From positions 186,001 through 250,000 of the forward strand of contig JALIHJ010000013.1 of the NCBI GenBank assembly GCA_022984795.1: 64,000 bases of DNA, given 5' to 3'. A program made the translations under genes and the position numbers. Positions within the stretch are counted from its first letter, which is position 1. Every line of letters starts with the position of its first letter. The notes beneath the pieces are model-generated. The model made no database searches, was not told where the DNA came from, and was given only the letters and a program-made list of their open reading frames with translations. This document shows positions 1 to 9,355 of the stretch, one piece after another. Source of the DNA: Fabrea salina. Taxonomy: Eukaryota; Ciliophora; Heterotrichea; Heterotrichida; Fabreidae.

Positions 1-23
1 TAAATAACGAGATTTACTATTAC

Positions 24-1136
24 TTAAAGCTTTTCGTCAGGAACTTCTAAATCAGAGTCTTCTTCGTCCGATTCTTCAATTTCTCTTTGCTTTAAAATGG
101 TTTCAAGCAGTTGCCACACGTTATTTAACTCAGTTCTTAGTCTAGCATTATCTTTCCTAAGTTGAGTAATCTGTACTTCAAGTTGCTCTTCGTTAACAGA
201 GACAATTGGACGCATACTGAAAGTTTCAGAAGCAGTTTGTCTAGGCTTTACTGAGAGTTCTGATGAGTGGAAGCTTTGCTGGGCTTGTTCCTTTTCTTGT
301 TCTCCAATATCTTTTCCATCAAGTTCTTCAAGCCAAAGGTGGACAATGAGTTTTTGACGGGCTTCTTTGACTTTCATGACGCAGGGGTTGAAGTTGATTT
401 TAAGTTTGACAAGTTGAGGCAGAGTCTGCAAAGCGTTAAGTGTATTGTCAAAATTGAAGATTCTGTTATGGCAGAGTTTGATGTAACTAAGCTGTCTGCA
501 AGTCCTTAAACAAGAGATTTCTTTGACCTGATTGTTGTTTGCTTTAAGTGTTGAAAGTTTGGATAAACTTCCTAACGCAGAAAGGTCTTCTATATAATTA
601 TGGGCTACGTTTAAGTACTCCAGATTACTGCATTCGGCTACTCCTTCGAGGCTTTTTAAGTAGTTGTGAGAAATAACTAAAGACTTGAGGTTAATCAATC
701 TTGCCGGGCTGAATTTAGCATTTGACTCAAACTGGGAGATTCCTTTTTGCCGCAGGTTGAGCTAAGTACTTTTTACCTTTTTCACAGCTGCAATGTGCTC
801 TGCAGAGGCTATTCTTAAAATACGTCTATCTGAAAGAGCCCCAATATCGCTAATAGGGTTTTCTGGTAGTTCAATGTTGCCTAGGATAGTTGACAAAGCT
901 TGGTCAGACTGATAAGTAGGTAGTGCTGCGTCTTCAGACACAGAGTTTCCAACTAAAGACTCAGCTGGGTTTTCTTCGTAACTTTCTTCCCCCTCTGAGT
1001 CTTCTCTGTAGTCTTCTGGAAAGCATATATGGGTGCTTTCAATATGCGATTCCAATTCCTTTCTGCTTCGAAAGCTTTTTTGGTCAAAAGGACAAAAGAA
1101 AACATTTAGCATTATCCAGCAAATATTATAAGACAT
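24..1136 (-). CDS. Leucine-rich repeat protein with degenerate N-terminal zinc-finger-like segment (two exons)
   Basis: Two open frames are joined by a 15-nt intron (762-776), giving 365 aa. The junction restores a leucine-rich repeat: VKK continues into LNLRQKGISQF, while without splicing the first frame stops after four more codons. Residues about 1-45 contain CPF...F...L..H....H, which looks like a C2H2 finger but lacks the usual C-x2-C spacing. Residues 60-120 are acidic and low in complexity. About five SDS22-type LRRs follow, then a short coiled coil and an acidic tail. LRR proteins of this kind usually act as binding platforms, often at cilia or basal bodies in ciliates; that role is inferred here. 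The second exon has no ATG of its own near its 5' end, which supports the splice. Confidence 0.8.
762..776 (-). other. 15-nt intron in the LRR gene
   Basis: On the minus strand it reads GTAAAAAGTACTTAG. It carries the in-frame TAG that would otherwise end the upstream frame. Its removal joins two frames in phase 0 and completes an LRR. Confidence 0.85.
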
Positions 1137-1155
1137 TATGATGTGTAAAGGTTAC

Positions 1156-1821
1156 TTAAATGCTTATGAAGTCCTTCATTTTCTTGAGCCACTCCATGTA
1201 GAGTCTTTGTTCTTTGTCAAGTGAGTAAGACTCTACGAAAATAGCTACGTCGTCGTTAATTCCCATTTCTTTCAAGTAGTCCATCAAAGCGTTTTGGAGT
1301 TTTTCGTCCAAAGTAGAAAAGTCTGGTCCTCGGTACTCGTTTTTGGCAAAAAAGTCGCTGTTTTTGCTTACTGAGTCTACTTCTTCAGAGTAAACAATGT
1401 TTGAAACTTGAATTTCGCTGTCGACTGAGTTGCACTCGTAAATGAGGCCTTTGTTGGTGCCTTTCTTTTTGATAGTAACTTGGAATTCGCAGTAATTACT
1501 AGGCATTTCTTCTTCTTCGCCTTCGCCTTCTTCTTTTTCTTCTTCTTCTTCACCCATAGGACTCCTTGCCGAAAAAGTTACTTCTACTTCATGTCCTTCA
1601 ACTTCTTTGAAAAGCTTCATGCGTGATACACCTTCTTTGTCTTCTAAGTCAAACCCTGACTCCTGAAGAAAAGGCCCTACGCTTTCATCTATTTTGTACT
1701 CTTCTTCTTCGTAACGCAGTTCTTTTTCCAATGACTTAGCCAGACGCTTCGAGACCACGCTTGAGAAAGCCCGTGTGTAAGTTAGTGGCTGGATCAGGTT
1801 TCTTAAGTTCCTCACGATCAT
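1156..1821 (-). CDS. Mitochondrial p32/MAM33 (C1QBP) family protein
   Basis: The 221-aa protein starts with a basic, Arg- and Ser-rich leader (MIVRNLRNLI...AFSSVVSKRL) typical of mitochondrial import. An acidic middle region holds a run of Glu around residues 92-105. The C-terminus has the family signature: YRGPDFSTLDEKLQNAL, then a helix DYLKEMGINDDVAIFVESY and a W-L-K-K-M-K-D-F end. Family members form doughnut-shaped acidic trimers in the mitochondrial matrix and are linked to mitochondrial translation and respiratory function. The length is normal for the family (about 210-280 aa). Confidence 0.9.
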   Translation of the reverse strand: MIVRNLRNLIQPLTYTRAFSSVVSKRLAKSLEKELRYEEEEYKIDESVGPFLQESGFDLEDKEGVSRMKLFKEVEGHEVEVTFSARSPMGEEEEEKEEGEGEEEEMPSNYCEFQVTIKKKGTNKGLIYECNSVDSEIQVSNIVYSEEVDSVSKNSDFFAKNEYRGPDFSTLDEKLQNALMDYLKEMGINDDVAIFVESYSLDKEQRLYMEWLKKMKDFISI

Positions 1822-1928
1822 TTTTATGTAAATGGTGGCTTTCTGTTCTAGAAATCAAAGCACCCAGCTAGGTAACTAAGTTTTATTTCTAAGATTTTTA
1901 GTTATTCTTCACAGAGAGCGGCATAAAA

Positions 1929-3149
1929 ATGTCTTATTTCACAAAAAACAGAGAATTAGGCGCACAAGGAATCATAAACATAGACGAAACCTTAGCTAGG
2001 TCCCGCAAAATAGTCCAGGAGTCCATTGACCTTTCAAGGAAGAGTGCAGAAAAAAAACACTTGCTTGAAAAGCGCCTCCAGAACCCAACTGACTGCCAAG
2101 CAGACTATAAGTTTGTGAGTTCTGAGTCGACTTTTTTGTCTTCCCCCATTGATAACAGCTACTACGAACAAAAAGTCCACGAACTCACTCAACAACTAAA
2201 AAACGAACAATACTTAAAACAAAGCTACGAAAAGGCACTCAGAGATCTGAATGAAAGAGTCAAAGAACTAGAGTCCAGCCACATGCAAACTAACCAACAA
2301 GAATTCCAAGAAATCAAAGAAAGAGTTTACCACGAAAAACAAAAAACCCAAGAACTCCAACACACTCTAGACCAACTAATCCAGGAAGTAAAGCAACTAA
2401 CTTCTGAAAACGAACAACTCCAAAGCGAACTTTCTAACTACTCACAAACATCTCAACTCCAACTTAAAAACAAAAGACTGCAAGAAGACATTGACCAGTG
2501 CAACAAAGAACACCAGTCCCAAAAGGAACTAATCCACTTAGAAATCCAAGACCTAAAACGGTCCAAAGAGTCTCTTGAAAAAGAATACAAAAACTACTCA
2601 GGCGAAAAAACTCTAAGAGAAGAACTCGAAATTGCAAAAAAGCAGTTTACAGTAATCCAAGACAAGTACAGACAAAGTTACTCTTCACTTGAAGAACGAC
2701 TTGACGAAGAAATCCAAAAAAACAAAACTTTTAAGCACTCCCAAACCCCCAGCAAACTCCAAGAAGCCAAAGACAAGTACTTAGAACTAGCAGAGTACAA
2801 CAAAGACCTTGGGCACCAAATAAAAACCCTCAAAGGAAGCCACTCCCAAAACGAATTTGAAGTACTTATGAAAGAAAACTCAAACAAAATCAAAAACTTA
2901 GAAGAAAAAATCAAGGAAACTTCTCGCAAGTACGACCAACTCAAAGTAAAAGTTTCTTCTTCCCGCAGCTTGTCAAACACTCGCCCTTCTTCTGTTAGAA
3001 ACAGCAGACCCCAAAAACCACCTAAACTCCCTAGAAGAAGCTCCCAACTCAAGTTAAATCGGCACTCTAGCTCTGGGCGAATAGGCTGCAAAGTCTGTGC
3101 CAAGAACTTGCCTTCTAGGTCACTGACTCCTAAAAAAAAAGTAACTTAA
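1929..3149 (+). CDS. Coiled-coil protein of unknown function
   Basis: The 406-aa protein is dominated by heptad-rich, Gln/Glu/Lys-rich helix from about residue 75 to 335, predicting a long coiled coil. The tail (about 345-406) is basic, rich in Ser, Pro and Arg, with one Cys pair (GCKVCAKN). I do not recognise a family. The gene is divergent from the p32 gene (107 bp apart) and converges on katanin p80 with only 14 bp between stops. A structural or centrosomal role is possible but not shown. Confidence 0.8.
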   Translation: MSYFTKNRELGAQGIINIDETLARSRKIVQESIDLSRKSAEKKHLLEKRLQNPTDCQADYKFVSSESTFLSSPIDNSYYEQKVHELTQQLKNEQYLKQSYEKALRDLNERVKELESSHMQTNQQEFQEIKERVYHEKQKTQELQHTLDQLIQEVKQLTSENEQLQSELSNYSQTSQLQLKNKRLQEDIDQCNKEHQSQKELIHLEIQDLKRSKESLEKEYKNYSGEKTLREELEIAKKQFTVIQDKYRQSYSSLEERLDEEIQKNKTFKHSQTPSKLQEAKDKYLELAEYNKDLGHQIKTLKGSHSQNEFEVLMKENSNKIKNLEEKIKETSRKYDQLKVKVSSSRSLSNTRPSSVRNSRPQKPPKLPRRSSQLKLNRHSSSGRIGCKVCAKNLPSRSLTPKKKVT

Positions 3150-3163
3150 GTCCTATTACATAT

Positions 3164-4819
3164 TTATGAAGCTTTACACTCCCACTCAAAAGTCTCAAGT
3201 TGGTTTTTGACTTCTCTAGAAAGAGAGCCTACTTGGTTTTCGCGTCTAACATTTTTGGCCAAAGCAGGAGAGTTAAGTATGTTCAGAAAAGCGCTGAGTG
3301 CAGCTTGGCACTTTTTAAGACGCTCTTCTCGAGTAAGGTCAACTGCAGACATTACTTGGGCAGTAAGTGCAGAGGTGATGGTAGGTCTGAACATAGAAAG
3401 CAACTTAGCTACAGTGTGGAGTCCAGTCATAATGTATGACTCGTACTTAGACTCAATGATGTTCTGAGCAAGGGGCAACAACATACTGCAGGTCTGAATG
3501 TTGATGCCGTCTACTTTTGACTCAACTATGCAGTACTTGAGAACGTCTTGAGTCACACTGATGTCGTTCATCATGCTGAGGGCGTTGATAGTTGCATGGA
3601 CGTTGCCTGCTTGCCACCAGTTTAAAACTAAGTTCACGTTTTCTGTTCTGCGGCGAATGACTGCTAGCATGTTGTTGTGGTTTTCGTTTACTTCTTGGAA
3701 AACCCTTAGCTCGTCTGAGTTGCCTTTGTTTTTAGGAATGAATTCGTTTATGTCAAGACCTACAGGCTGATTGGGATTATTTGGAATAAAACTTGAGTAG
3801 AGTTCTTGCTTTTCGCGCCTTTTAGGTTTAAAAGCTGTTGGGTTTACCTTTTGCTCCTCTACTTTGTGTCTGTATTCAGAGGCTTCAAACTGGATATCGT
3901 TTAAGTCAGTAGCCCACATGCTGAAGGAAGGACTGTTGTTACACAACCCAACTATTACTTGGTCTTTTTCGTTAATTTGGATGTCTTCTACTCCTCTCCA
4001 AGTAGACTCTACATTGTCTACTAGCTTTGGAGTTTCTATTTCCCAAACTTTAAGAGACTCGTTAGCTGCTGAAAACACATAATCCCCGTTAGGGTCAAAG
4101 CATATTTGCTGAATTGGAGTGGTGTCTGGGGAAGTAGTTGCTATGTGTCCGAAAGTTTCTAAGTCCCAGTACTTCACAGTGCGGTCTTGGTGTCCCGAAA
4201 CCAAACTTAAGTTTTGGGGGTTGAAACACAAACTAGTTACAGGCGATTCACCCAAACTGAACTCGTAAAGCTTTTTTGAGGAGTTCAAGTCCCACAACTT
4301 GACAGTTCCGTCTGAACCCCCGGAAGCTAGCCACTTGGTGTCAGGACTGAACTGAACCACGTTAACTGGACCGTTGTGGCCTTTGTAAGTTTGCACACAG
4401 GTTTTTTTCCTCAAGTCCCACAGCTTAATATTGCAGTCAACAGAAGAAGTAGCTAAGTAGTTCCCTTGAGGTCCTGGAAAAGAAGCAATTGAGGTGCAAG
4501 CTGAAAGATGCCCTTTAAGACTTCCTATGGCTTTTTGTGCAGTGAGGTCCCAAACTATAACAGTTCCCCCAAAAGAACCAGAGTAAACTTCTTCTTCGGT
4601 TTCACTGAAACCTACAGAGGTAATGTCTGACGAGTGACCTTGGAAGTTCAGCAAAGAATTCTTTTTTGATATTTTCCACAGCCTCACGTTCTTAGCGTCG
4701 TCTCCTGCAACAACTACTTGGAAAGAACGCTGGCCTAACTTTGCGCAGGTAATGCAAGTTGCTCCAGGAGTCCCTGAGACTATGTCGAATTCTTGAATTT
4801 TTTGGTTTCGCCTTGCCAT
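3164..4819 (-). CDS. KATNB1: Katanin p80 subunit B1
   Basis: The 551-aa protein has an N-terminal WD40 propeller (residues about 1-270) with repeats ending in VRLWK, VIVWDL, IKLWDL, VKLWDL and VKYWDL. A linker follows, then a C-terminal helical con80 domain (about 395-545, beginning around EVNENHNNMLAVIRRRTENV). This order is that of katanin p80, the targeting subunit that recruits the p60 AAA ATPase to sever microtubules at basal bodies and in the cortex. The length is slightly below the animal protein (about 655 aa) because the linker is short. Confidence 0.93.
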   Translation of the reverse strand: MARRNQKIQEFDIVSGTPGATCITCAKLGQRSFQVVVAGDDAKNVRLWKISKKNSLLNFQGHSSDITSVGFSETEEEVYSGSFGGTVIVWDLTAQKAIGSLKGHLSACTSIASFPGPQGNYLATSSVDCNIKLWDLRKKTCVQTYKGHNGPVNVVQFSPDTKWLASGGSDGTVKLWDLNSSKKLYEFSLGESPVTSLCFNPQNLSLVSGHQDRTVKYWDLETFGHIATTSPDTTPIQQICFDPNGDYVFSAANESLKVWEIETPKLVDNVESTWRGVEDIQINEKDQVIVGLCNNSPSFSMWATDLNDIQFEASEYRHKVEEQKVNPTAFKPKRREKQELYSSFIPNNPNQPVGLDINEFIPKNKGNSDELRVFQEVNENHNNMLAVIRRRTENVNLVLNWWQAGNVHATINALSMMNDISVTQDVLKYCIVESKVDGINIQTCSMLLPLAQNIIESKYESYIMTGLHTVAKLLSMFRPTITSALTAQVMSAVDLTREERLKKCQAALSAFLNILNSPALAKNVRRENQVGSLSREVKNQLETFEWECKAS

Positions 4820-4841
4820 TTTATTTTGAAGAGTTTCAAAC

Positions 4842-5324
4842 TTACCTAGTTTTACCTAATGACTTTACAAAATTCTGCAAGTTAGTTTTCTGCTTAGACT
4901 TTTTCTTCTTTTTCTTTTGTTTTTTGGACTTTTGCTGTCTGGGGTCTTCTGAACTGTGGTTGAGTTCTAAGTCTTCTTCAGAACTGTACTGTGCTGCGTA
5001 GATGTCGTGTTCTTCTTCGTCAAAGGAAATCTCTGCTTCAGCCATTTCCCTCCTGATCATGGATCTTTCTACTTCTTGTTCGTTTTCTTGTTTTTCTAGT
5101 AAAACTTGTCTTTTTAAGTAACTCCAGTGCTTCACTTTGGGAATAGGGTACAGTTCTTCTTGGATCAAAGGCACAATTTCTAATTCTGAAACAGGAACCA
5201 AGTGGGGTATAAAAGGTTTGTACTGGAAGTCTGTGTACTTGTTAAGAGTTTCGTGACTGATCTTTTTCATAACCATTGACTCGTCACAGCAAAGTAAGCA
5301 GTCGAATAAAGGCTTTATTGACAT
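4842..5324 (-). CDS. Unknown basic-tailed protein (160 aa)
   Basis: It starts at ATG (MSIKPLFDC), 6 bp downstream of the zinc transporter stop on the same strand. The N-terminal half is hydrophobic and proline-containing (FKPFIPHLVPVSELE-like). The middle is helical and acidic, and the tail is a lysine block (about residues 130-147) that could be a nuclear localisation signal. I do not recognise a family. A possible alternative 15-nt intron near the last codons would change only the last few residues; I kept the unspliced form. Confidence 0.65.
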   Translation of the reverse strand: MSIKPLFDCLLCCDESMVMKKISHETLNKYTDFQYKPFIPHLVPVSELEIVPLIQEELYPIPKVKHWSYLKRQVLLEKQENEQEVERSMIRREMAEAEISFDEEEHDIYAAQYSSEEDLELNHSSEDPRQQKSKKQKKKKKKSKQKTNLQNFVKSLGKTR

Positions 5325-5330
5325 TTAATA

Positions 5331-6371
5331 TTAATGCAAAGAATTTGTGCACTCGAAGCCTGGCTGTTCTTCAGGTACTGTCGCCAACTCAATTTGGATG
5401 GTAGTGTGGTTAATTCCATACTTGCTTTTGCAGATTTGAGTCGCCTTTTGAAGTGCAGTGTGGGGGTCGTTGGAGGTAAGATGACAAGACATAGAAGGTT
5501 TGCCTATGCTTAAGCTCCACACGTGCAAGTCATGAACTTCAGATACTTCTCCTATGTCTGCTAAGTCCTCTCCTAGAGACTCAACATCTATTTCTAACGG
5601 AGCACCTTCCATCAGGACGCCTAGGCTTTCGTTTATGATTGGAAAGGTAGTTCCCATGACTATGATTGAAAATACAAAAGTGCATATGGGGTCTGCTAGT
5701 TTCCACTCAGGGTTTATGAAAATAAGCACCCCTGCTATGGTTACCCCCACGCTTTGGATAATGTCTCCCAAAACATGCAAAGCTGCAGCTCTGACACCTA
5801 CGTTTTCCTGGTGTTTCTGCATTTCGATGTAGTGGGAATCGTGTTCCGAGCCGTTTGTATAGTGGACTTTAGGATGAGAATGACCGTGGGAATGATCGTG
5901 GGAATGACCATGGGAATGACCGTGACTGGGATGTAAAGACCAGGCCATGAGAATATTGCAGCCTAAGCCCAACAGTGCTGTAATTAACATTACTAGTCCG
6001 TCTACATCTACAGGGTTAATCACTCTTACAACTGCTTCGTAAAGAAGCCAAATAGTGAGACCCCAAATTAAAGCCACACTGATTACAGCTCCTATGATTT
6101 CTGACCTATGGTACCCGTAGCTCATGTTGCTAGAAGCTGGTTTAGAAGCTATTTTGAGAGAAGCAATTGCTATGGCAAAGCCCGACAAGTCAGAAAACAT
6201 ATGTGCGGCATCTGTCATAATGGCCAGAGAGTGGGCAATTGCCCCGCCAATAATTTCTACGACCATAAACACAAAGCAAATAATTGCTGCCAAGTAGAGC
6301 TTTTTGATTGACTGTCGAGAGTCATGGGTGTGTTTAGTAAGCAAAGGGTCTGTCAGTTGGTCCTTTTCCAT
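5331..6371 (-). CDS. Cation diffusion facilitator zinc transporter (ZnT2/3/4/8-like)
   Basis: The 346-aa protein has six predicted membrane helices. The HD-type zinc site is present in helix II (HMFSDLSGF) and helix V (HVLGDIIQS). A His-rich cytoplasmic loop between helices IV and V (about residues 148-167, HGHSHGHSHDHSHGHSH) and a C-terminal cytoplasmic domain with the HDLHVWSLSIGKPSMSCHL motif complete the CDF layout. Members exchange cytosolic Zn2+ for H+ into vesicles or out of the cell. The His/Asp pattern predicts zinc rather than manganese. Length and topology are normal. Confidence 0.95.
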   Translation of the reverse strand: MEKDQLTDPLLTKHTHDSRQSIKKLYLAAIICFVFMVVEIIGGAIAHSLAIMTDAAHMFSDLSGFAIAIASLKIASKPASSNMSYGYHRSEIIGAVISVALIWGLTIWLLYEAVVRVINPVDVDGLVMLITALLGLGCNILMAWSLHPSHGHSHGHSHDHSHGHSHPKVHYTNGSEHDSHYIEMQKHQENVGVRAAALHVLGDIIQSVGVTIAGVLIFINPEWKLADPICTFVFSIIVMGTTFPIINESLGVLMEGAPLEIDVESLGEDLADIGEVSEVHDLHVWSLSIGKPSMSCHLTSNDPHTALQKATQICKSKYGINHTTIQIELATVPEEQPGFECTNSLH

Positions 6372-6407
6372 TTATAAATGGCACTCAATTACAATAAACT
6401 TAATAAT

Positions 6408-7865
6408 TTATATGGGAGGAATCAAGTTTCTTGAAGTTAAAGTTTCGTCATTTAAGTTGTTTAACCCCACCACGTGCGAATCTACATATGGCAGTGCTGG
6501 AGGCTCAAAACTAGGGTCCAGTGACTTGGCTTTGGCAGTCAAAGCTTCCCACTTAGCTTCAATTTCAGCCCTTTCTGGAATATTGTGCATGGACTTCAAG
6601 GAGTTGTGCTTACTTCCCGAACTTGTCTGCAGAGCTCTGTCGTAAAGAAGAGGGTCTATTTCTTTAAGGATGGACTTTAAGGCAGTCAAAGACTCCTGAA
6701 GAACCTTGTGCCAGTGGTTTTCAGCCAGTTCTGTAACAACAGGCACTACCATAGGCATGGCTTTTTGCTTGTAAGTTTTGAGTATTCCCAGAAAAGATTC
6801 ATTTTCAAAGAAGCACATAGCTCTGTCAGCAACCTGCAGTTGAGGCCCTGAAATGCACTTAACTAGTCTTTTGAAGAGCTTAGGAATAATTGGTTCAAGC
6901 TTTGCTGAGTCACAGACTTCCAAGACTTCCTGAAGCTCAGTCAGGAAAAGGATTTCTTTAGGCGAGTTTCCAAAAGGCCAGTACCTAAGCAGTCCTTCGG
7001 CAAGTGGAGGTGCCAAAGAGTGGTCTTTGCTGAGAAAGAGCATGGAGCACCTTAGAAGTTGTTCATGGAACAAATGAGAAGTTTGCACTTTGTGAAGGGG
7101 AATCAAAATAGTTCTGAAAAAAAGGACATGCTCTTCCCTCAGAGGAACAGCGAACCCCGAAATGATAGAAGCAAGTATATCCAAGAGTTCAGAGGCTCCA
7201 TTGAATCTTTGTGTTTCGTGAATCATGATTAAAAAGCAGTCGTTAATGGCTTTTCTGATCATTCTTCTTCGAGGAACTAGTTTGGCGTAAAGTCTGTGAA
7301 GTATGTTTTTTAAGTAGTCCCTTTCTCTAGGTTCTTCGCTGTCAAACAACTGCAGGAATTCCTGTACAAAAGAAGGAGTAACAAACATCTTGAGACTCTT
7401 TACATCAGTTGCTCCGCAAATAATCAGCTCAAAAAAGAACTCGTATACTCCTTGCAAGTGGGGCCATGCTGAGTCAACTAATATATCTTCTTCGTCGTTT
7501 CCAGTTTCACTAGGGCTTAGTTTGTCTGCTCCTTTCTTATTCATTGGTAGTGGCCGGAAGATGTTTTTTTGAACCATTTCCATAACAATGTTGAGGTGAG
7601 GAATTACGTGCTGGCGCACGTTTTTGGTGTCGTTGAGGAACTCTCTTAATTCTTGAAGAGCAGTCATTCTTTCTTCTTTGGCTTTTACATCTTTCGTGTC
7701 GTCAGAATAGTCGTAAGTGGCCGAGCAGATTTGGATTCTTTTTAAAAACATTTCTTTAGTATCCTTTCCTTGGGGTTTTTCGTTCGAACTTTTGGGCCTG
7801 TTGACAACAGGTTTTGCTGGCCTTGCACTTCCGGAACTAGTTTTGGATCCGCTTGGTCCAGACAT
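6408..7865 (-). CDS. PPP2R5: PP2A regulatory subunit B56 (B') family
   Basis: The 485-aa protein carries the B56 helical-repeat core. Recognisable blocks include FVTPSFVQEFLQLFDSEEPRERDYLK, RRMIRKAINDCF, GASELLDILASIISGFAVPL, EEHVLFF, LLRYWPFGNSPKE and the ECIS/CISGP-like block, in the usual order. B56 subunits give the PP2A trimer its substrate specificity and bind LxxIxE motifs. I chose the ATG at 7865 (MSGPSGSK) because the eight upstream codons would overlap the divergent TBC gene; its start lies only 4 bp away. The Ser/Gly/Pro N-terminus is normally variable. Confidence 0.95.
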   Translation of the reverse strand: MSGPSGSKTSSGSARPAKPVVNRPKSSNEKPQGKDTKEMFLKRIQICSATYDYSDDTKDVKAKEERMTALQELREFLNDTKNVRQHVIPHLNIVMEMVQKNIFRPLPMNKKGADKLSPSETGNDEEDILVDSAWPHLQGVYEFFFELIICGATDVKSLKMFVTPSFVQEFLQLFDSEEPRERDYLKNILHRLYAKLVPRRRMIRKAINDCFLIMIHETQRFNGASELLDILASIISGFAVPLREEHVLFFRTILIPLHKVQTSHLFHEQLLRCSMLFLSKDHSLAPPLAEGLLRYWPFGNSPKEILFLTELQEVLEVCDSAKLEPIIPKLFKRLVKCISGPQLQVADRAMCFFENESFLGILKTYKQKAMPMVVPVVTELAENHWHKVLQESLTALKSILKEIDPLLYDRALQTSSGSKHNSLKSMHNIPERAEIEAKWEALTAKAKSLDPSFEPPALPYVDSHVVGLNNLNDETLTSRNLIPPI

Positions 7866-7869
7866 TTTT

Positions 7870-9336
7870 ATGCAGGAAGCTCTAAACACAAAAGAGTTCT
7901 TCAGAGTTTTTTACAATAAAGGAGGAATTCTTTGCATCCCGGATAAGGCTGCTAAGGGCGAGTTGTGGGAACTAGGAAACAGACACATTGCTTGGAGATT
8001 GTTTTTAGAAGTAATTAGTGAACAAGAAAGTCCTACAGTTTGGGCCAGGAAAATTAAAGACTCCAGAGAAAGGTACTATTCTTTGAAGTCAAGTTACGAA
8101 GTCTCAGCTGAAGGCGGAGACCCTTTGACCAGTGACTCCTCAGTAAGTCATAACTAGAACCCCTGGGCTAAGCTTGCAAAATTAACAAATCTACGCAAAC
8201 TAATCAGAAGGGACGTTAACAGGACCTTCCAGAAGACTGACTACTTCAGAGAGGAAACTACCAAGAAGTTGCTTGAGGACGTTTTGTTCGTGTGGAGCTG
8301 CCTCAACTCCCACATAAGTTACCAACAAGGCATGAACGAAGTTGCAGCTGTGATTTTGCAAGGCTTGAGTTCAGAAGTAGTAAGCACCTGCTCAAGCATT
8401 CCGCTTGACGCTGCTGAGTGCTTGGAAGAACTAAATGGCCTACAGCACATAGAGCCTGACGTTTTCGTTATGTTTGAAAAAGTAATGAACTGCGGTCTGA
8501 TAGAAGTGTTTAACCCTATAGAAAACCAACAAGAAGACCTTTCAGTGCAGAAACTAGTCAGTATACCAGACCCACTCAGAATGAGGTACAACAGGGACGA
8601 TTTAGACAAGTCGGGAATCCTCAGAAGGTGCAAAAGGGTGTTTGACTACTTGCTAGAAGTTGACCCTGACTTGTACTACCACCTAGAAAAGAAACAAATT
8701 GAGCCTCACTTGTTTTTACTGTAAGATTTAAAAAGACGCTGGATACGGTGTTTGTTCACAAGGGAGTTTACTTTCCAGAACACCTTGATACTTTGGGACT
8801 GCATTTTTGCCAGCAAAAAACAAGAAGCCAGTATTTTGGAGTTTTCAGAGTTCATCTGTGTTTCCATGATAGTATTTGTGAGGAACTACTGTAAAGTTTA
8901 AGCAGTGCTGGAGTCAGACACTCCACAAATACTTTCAAGGTTTTCCAAGTACCCTCCAGTTGAAGACATCAAAGCCATTCTAACCTTTGCTTCAAAAGCT
9001 AAAGACTCCATTAAAAACAGAACCCAGAAACCTTTTATACCTACAATGACTAAGCAAAGTCCTAGAAAAAGTCCCCAAAAAACAAAAGGCAAGTTTCTTT
9101 CACAGTTGTTTTCTTCCAAACAAAAGCCTCAAGAAAAGTCTATGAAGTTGCACTCTAAAGTTATTTGGAAGAACTCTGGTTCCAACCTTGAAAAGGCTTT
9201 GAAAACTACTGAGTCTGTTATAGACTTGCTGTCTTGCTGCATCAATGAGTAATTTTCACTTAGTAAATGCCTTAGGTCAGAAGAAATAAACAGAGCAATT
9301 TCGAACCTAAGTAAAATCACTACATATTTAGAGTAA
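7870..9336 (+). CDS. Rab GTPase-activating protein, TBC1D5-like (five exons)
   Basis: The exons are 7870-8142, 8158-8720, 8736-8890, 8906-9248 and 9264-9336, giving 468 aa. Each 15-nt intron restores frame across a conserved TBC block. The arginine finger is IRRDVNRTF and the glutamine finger is ISYQQGMNEV, so the GAP should be active. The third exon reads LRWIRCLFTREF...LILWDCIF, the classic C-terminal TBC helices. The segment before the domain (GELWELGNRHIAWRLFLEVI) and the overall length fit TBC1D5, a Rab7 GAP linked to retromer. Without splicing the locus falls apart into short frames. The tail (about 330-468) is basic and Ser-rich. Confidence 0.88.
8143..8157 (+). other. 15-nt intron 1 of the TBC gene
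   Basis: GTAAGTCATAACTAG, phase 0; it contains in-frame stops and separates SDSS from NPWAKLAKL. Confidence 0.9.
8721..8735 (+). other. 15-nt intron 2 of the TBC gene
   Basis: GTAAGATTTAAAAAG, phase 2; removal creates the conserved LRWIRCLFTREF block. Confidence 0.9.
8891..8905 (+). other. 15-nt intron 3 of the TBC gene
   Basis: GTAAAGTTTAAGCAG, phase 1; removal joins FVRNY to LLESDTPQIL. Confidence 0.88.
9249..9263 (+). other. 15-nt intron 4 of the TBC gene
   Basis: GTAATTTTCACTTAG, phase 2; removal extends the frame by 24 codons to a TAA at 9334-9336. Confidence 0.75.
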
Positions 9337-9355
9337 TTATTATAGTTTAAACTTA

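Noticed and set aside
24-698. A separate short LRR gene with a TTG start
   Set aside because: A 15-nt intron joins it in frame to the upstream gene and completes an LRR, so it is the second exon.
4836-4860. A 15-nt intron (GTAAAACTAGGTAAG, minus strand) near the end of the 160-aa protein
   Set aside because: It would end in AAG without restoring any conserved block and changes only a few terminal residues.
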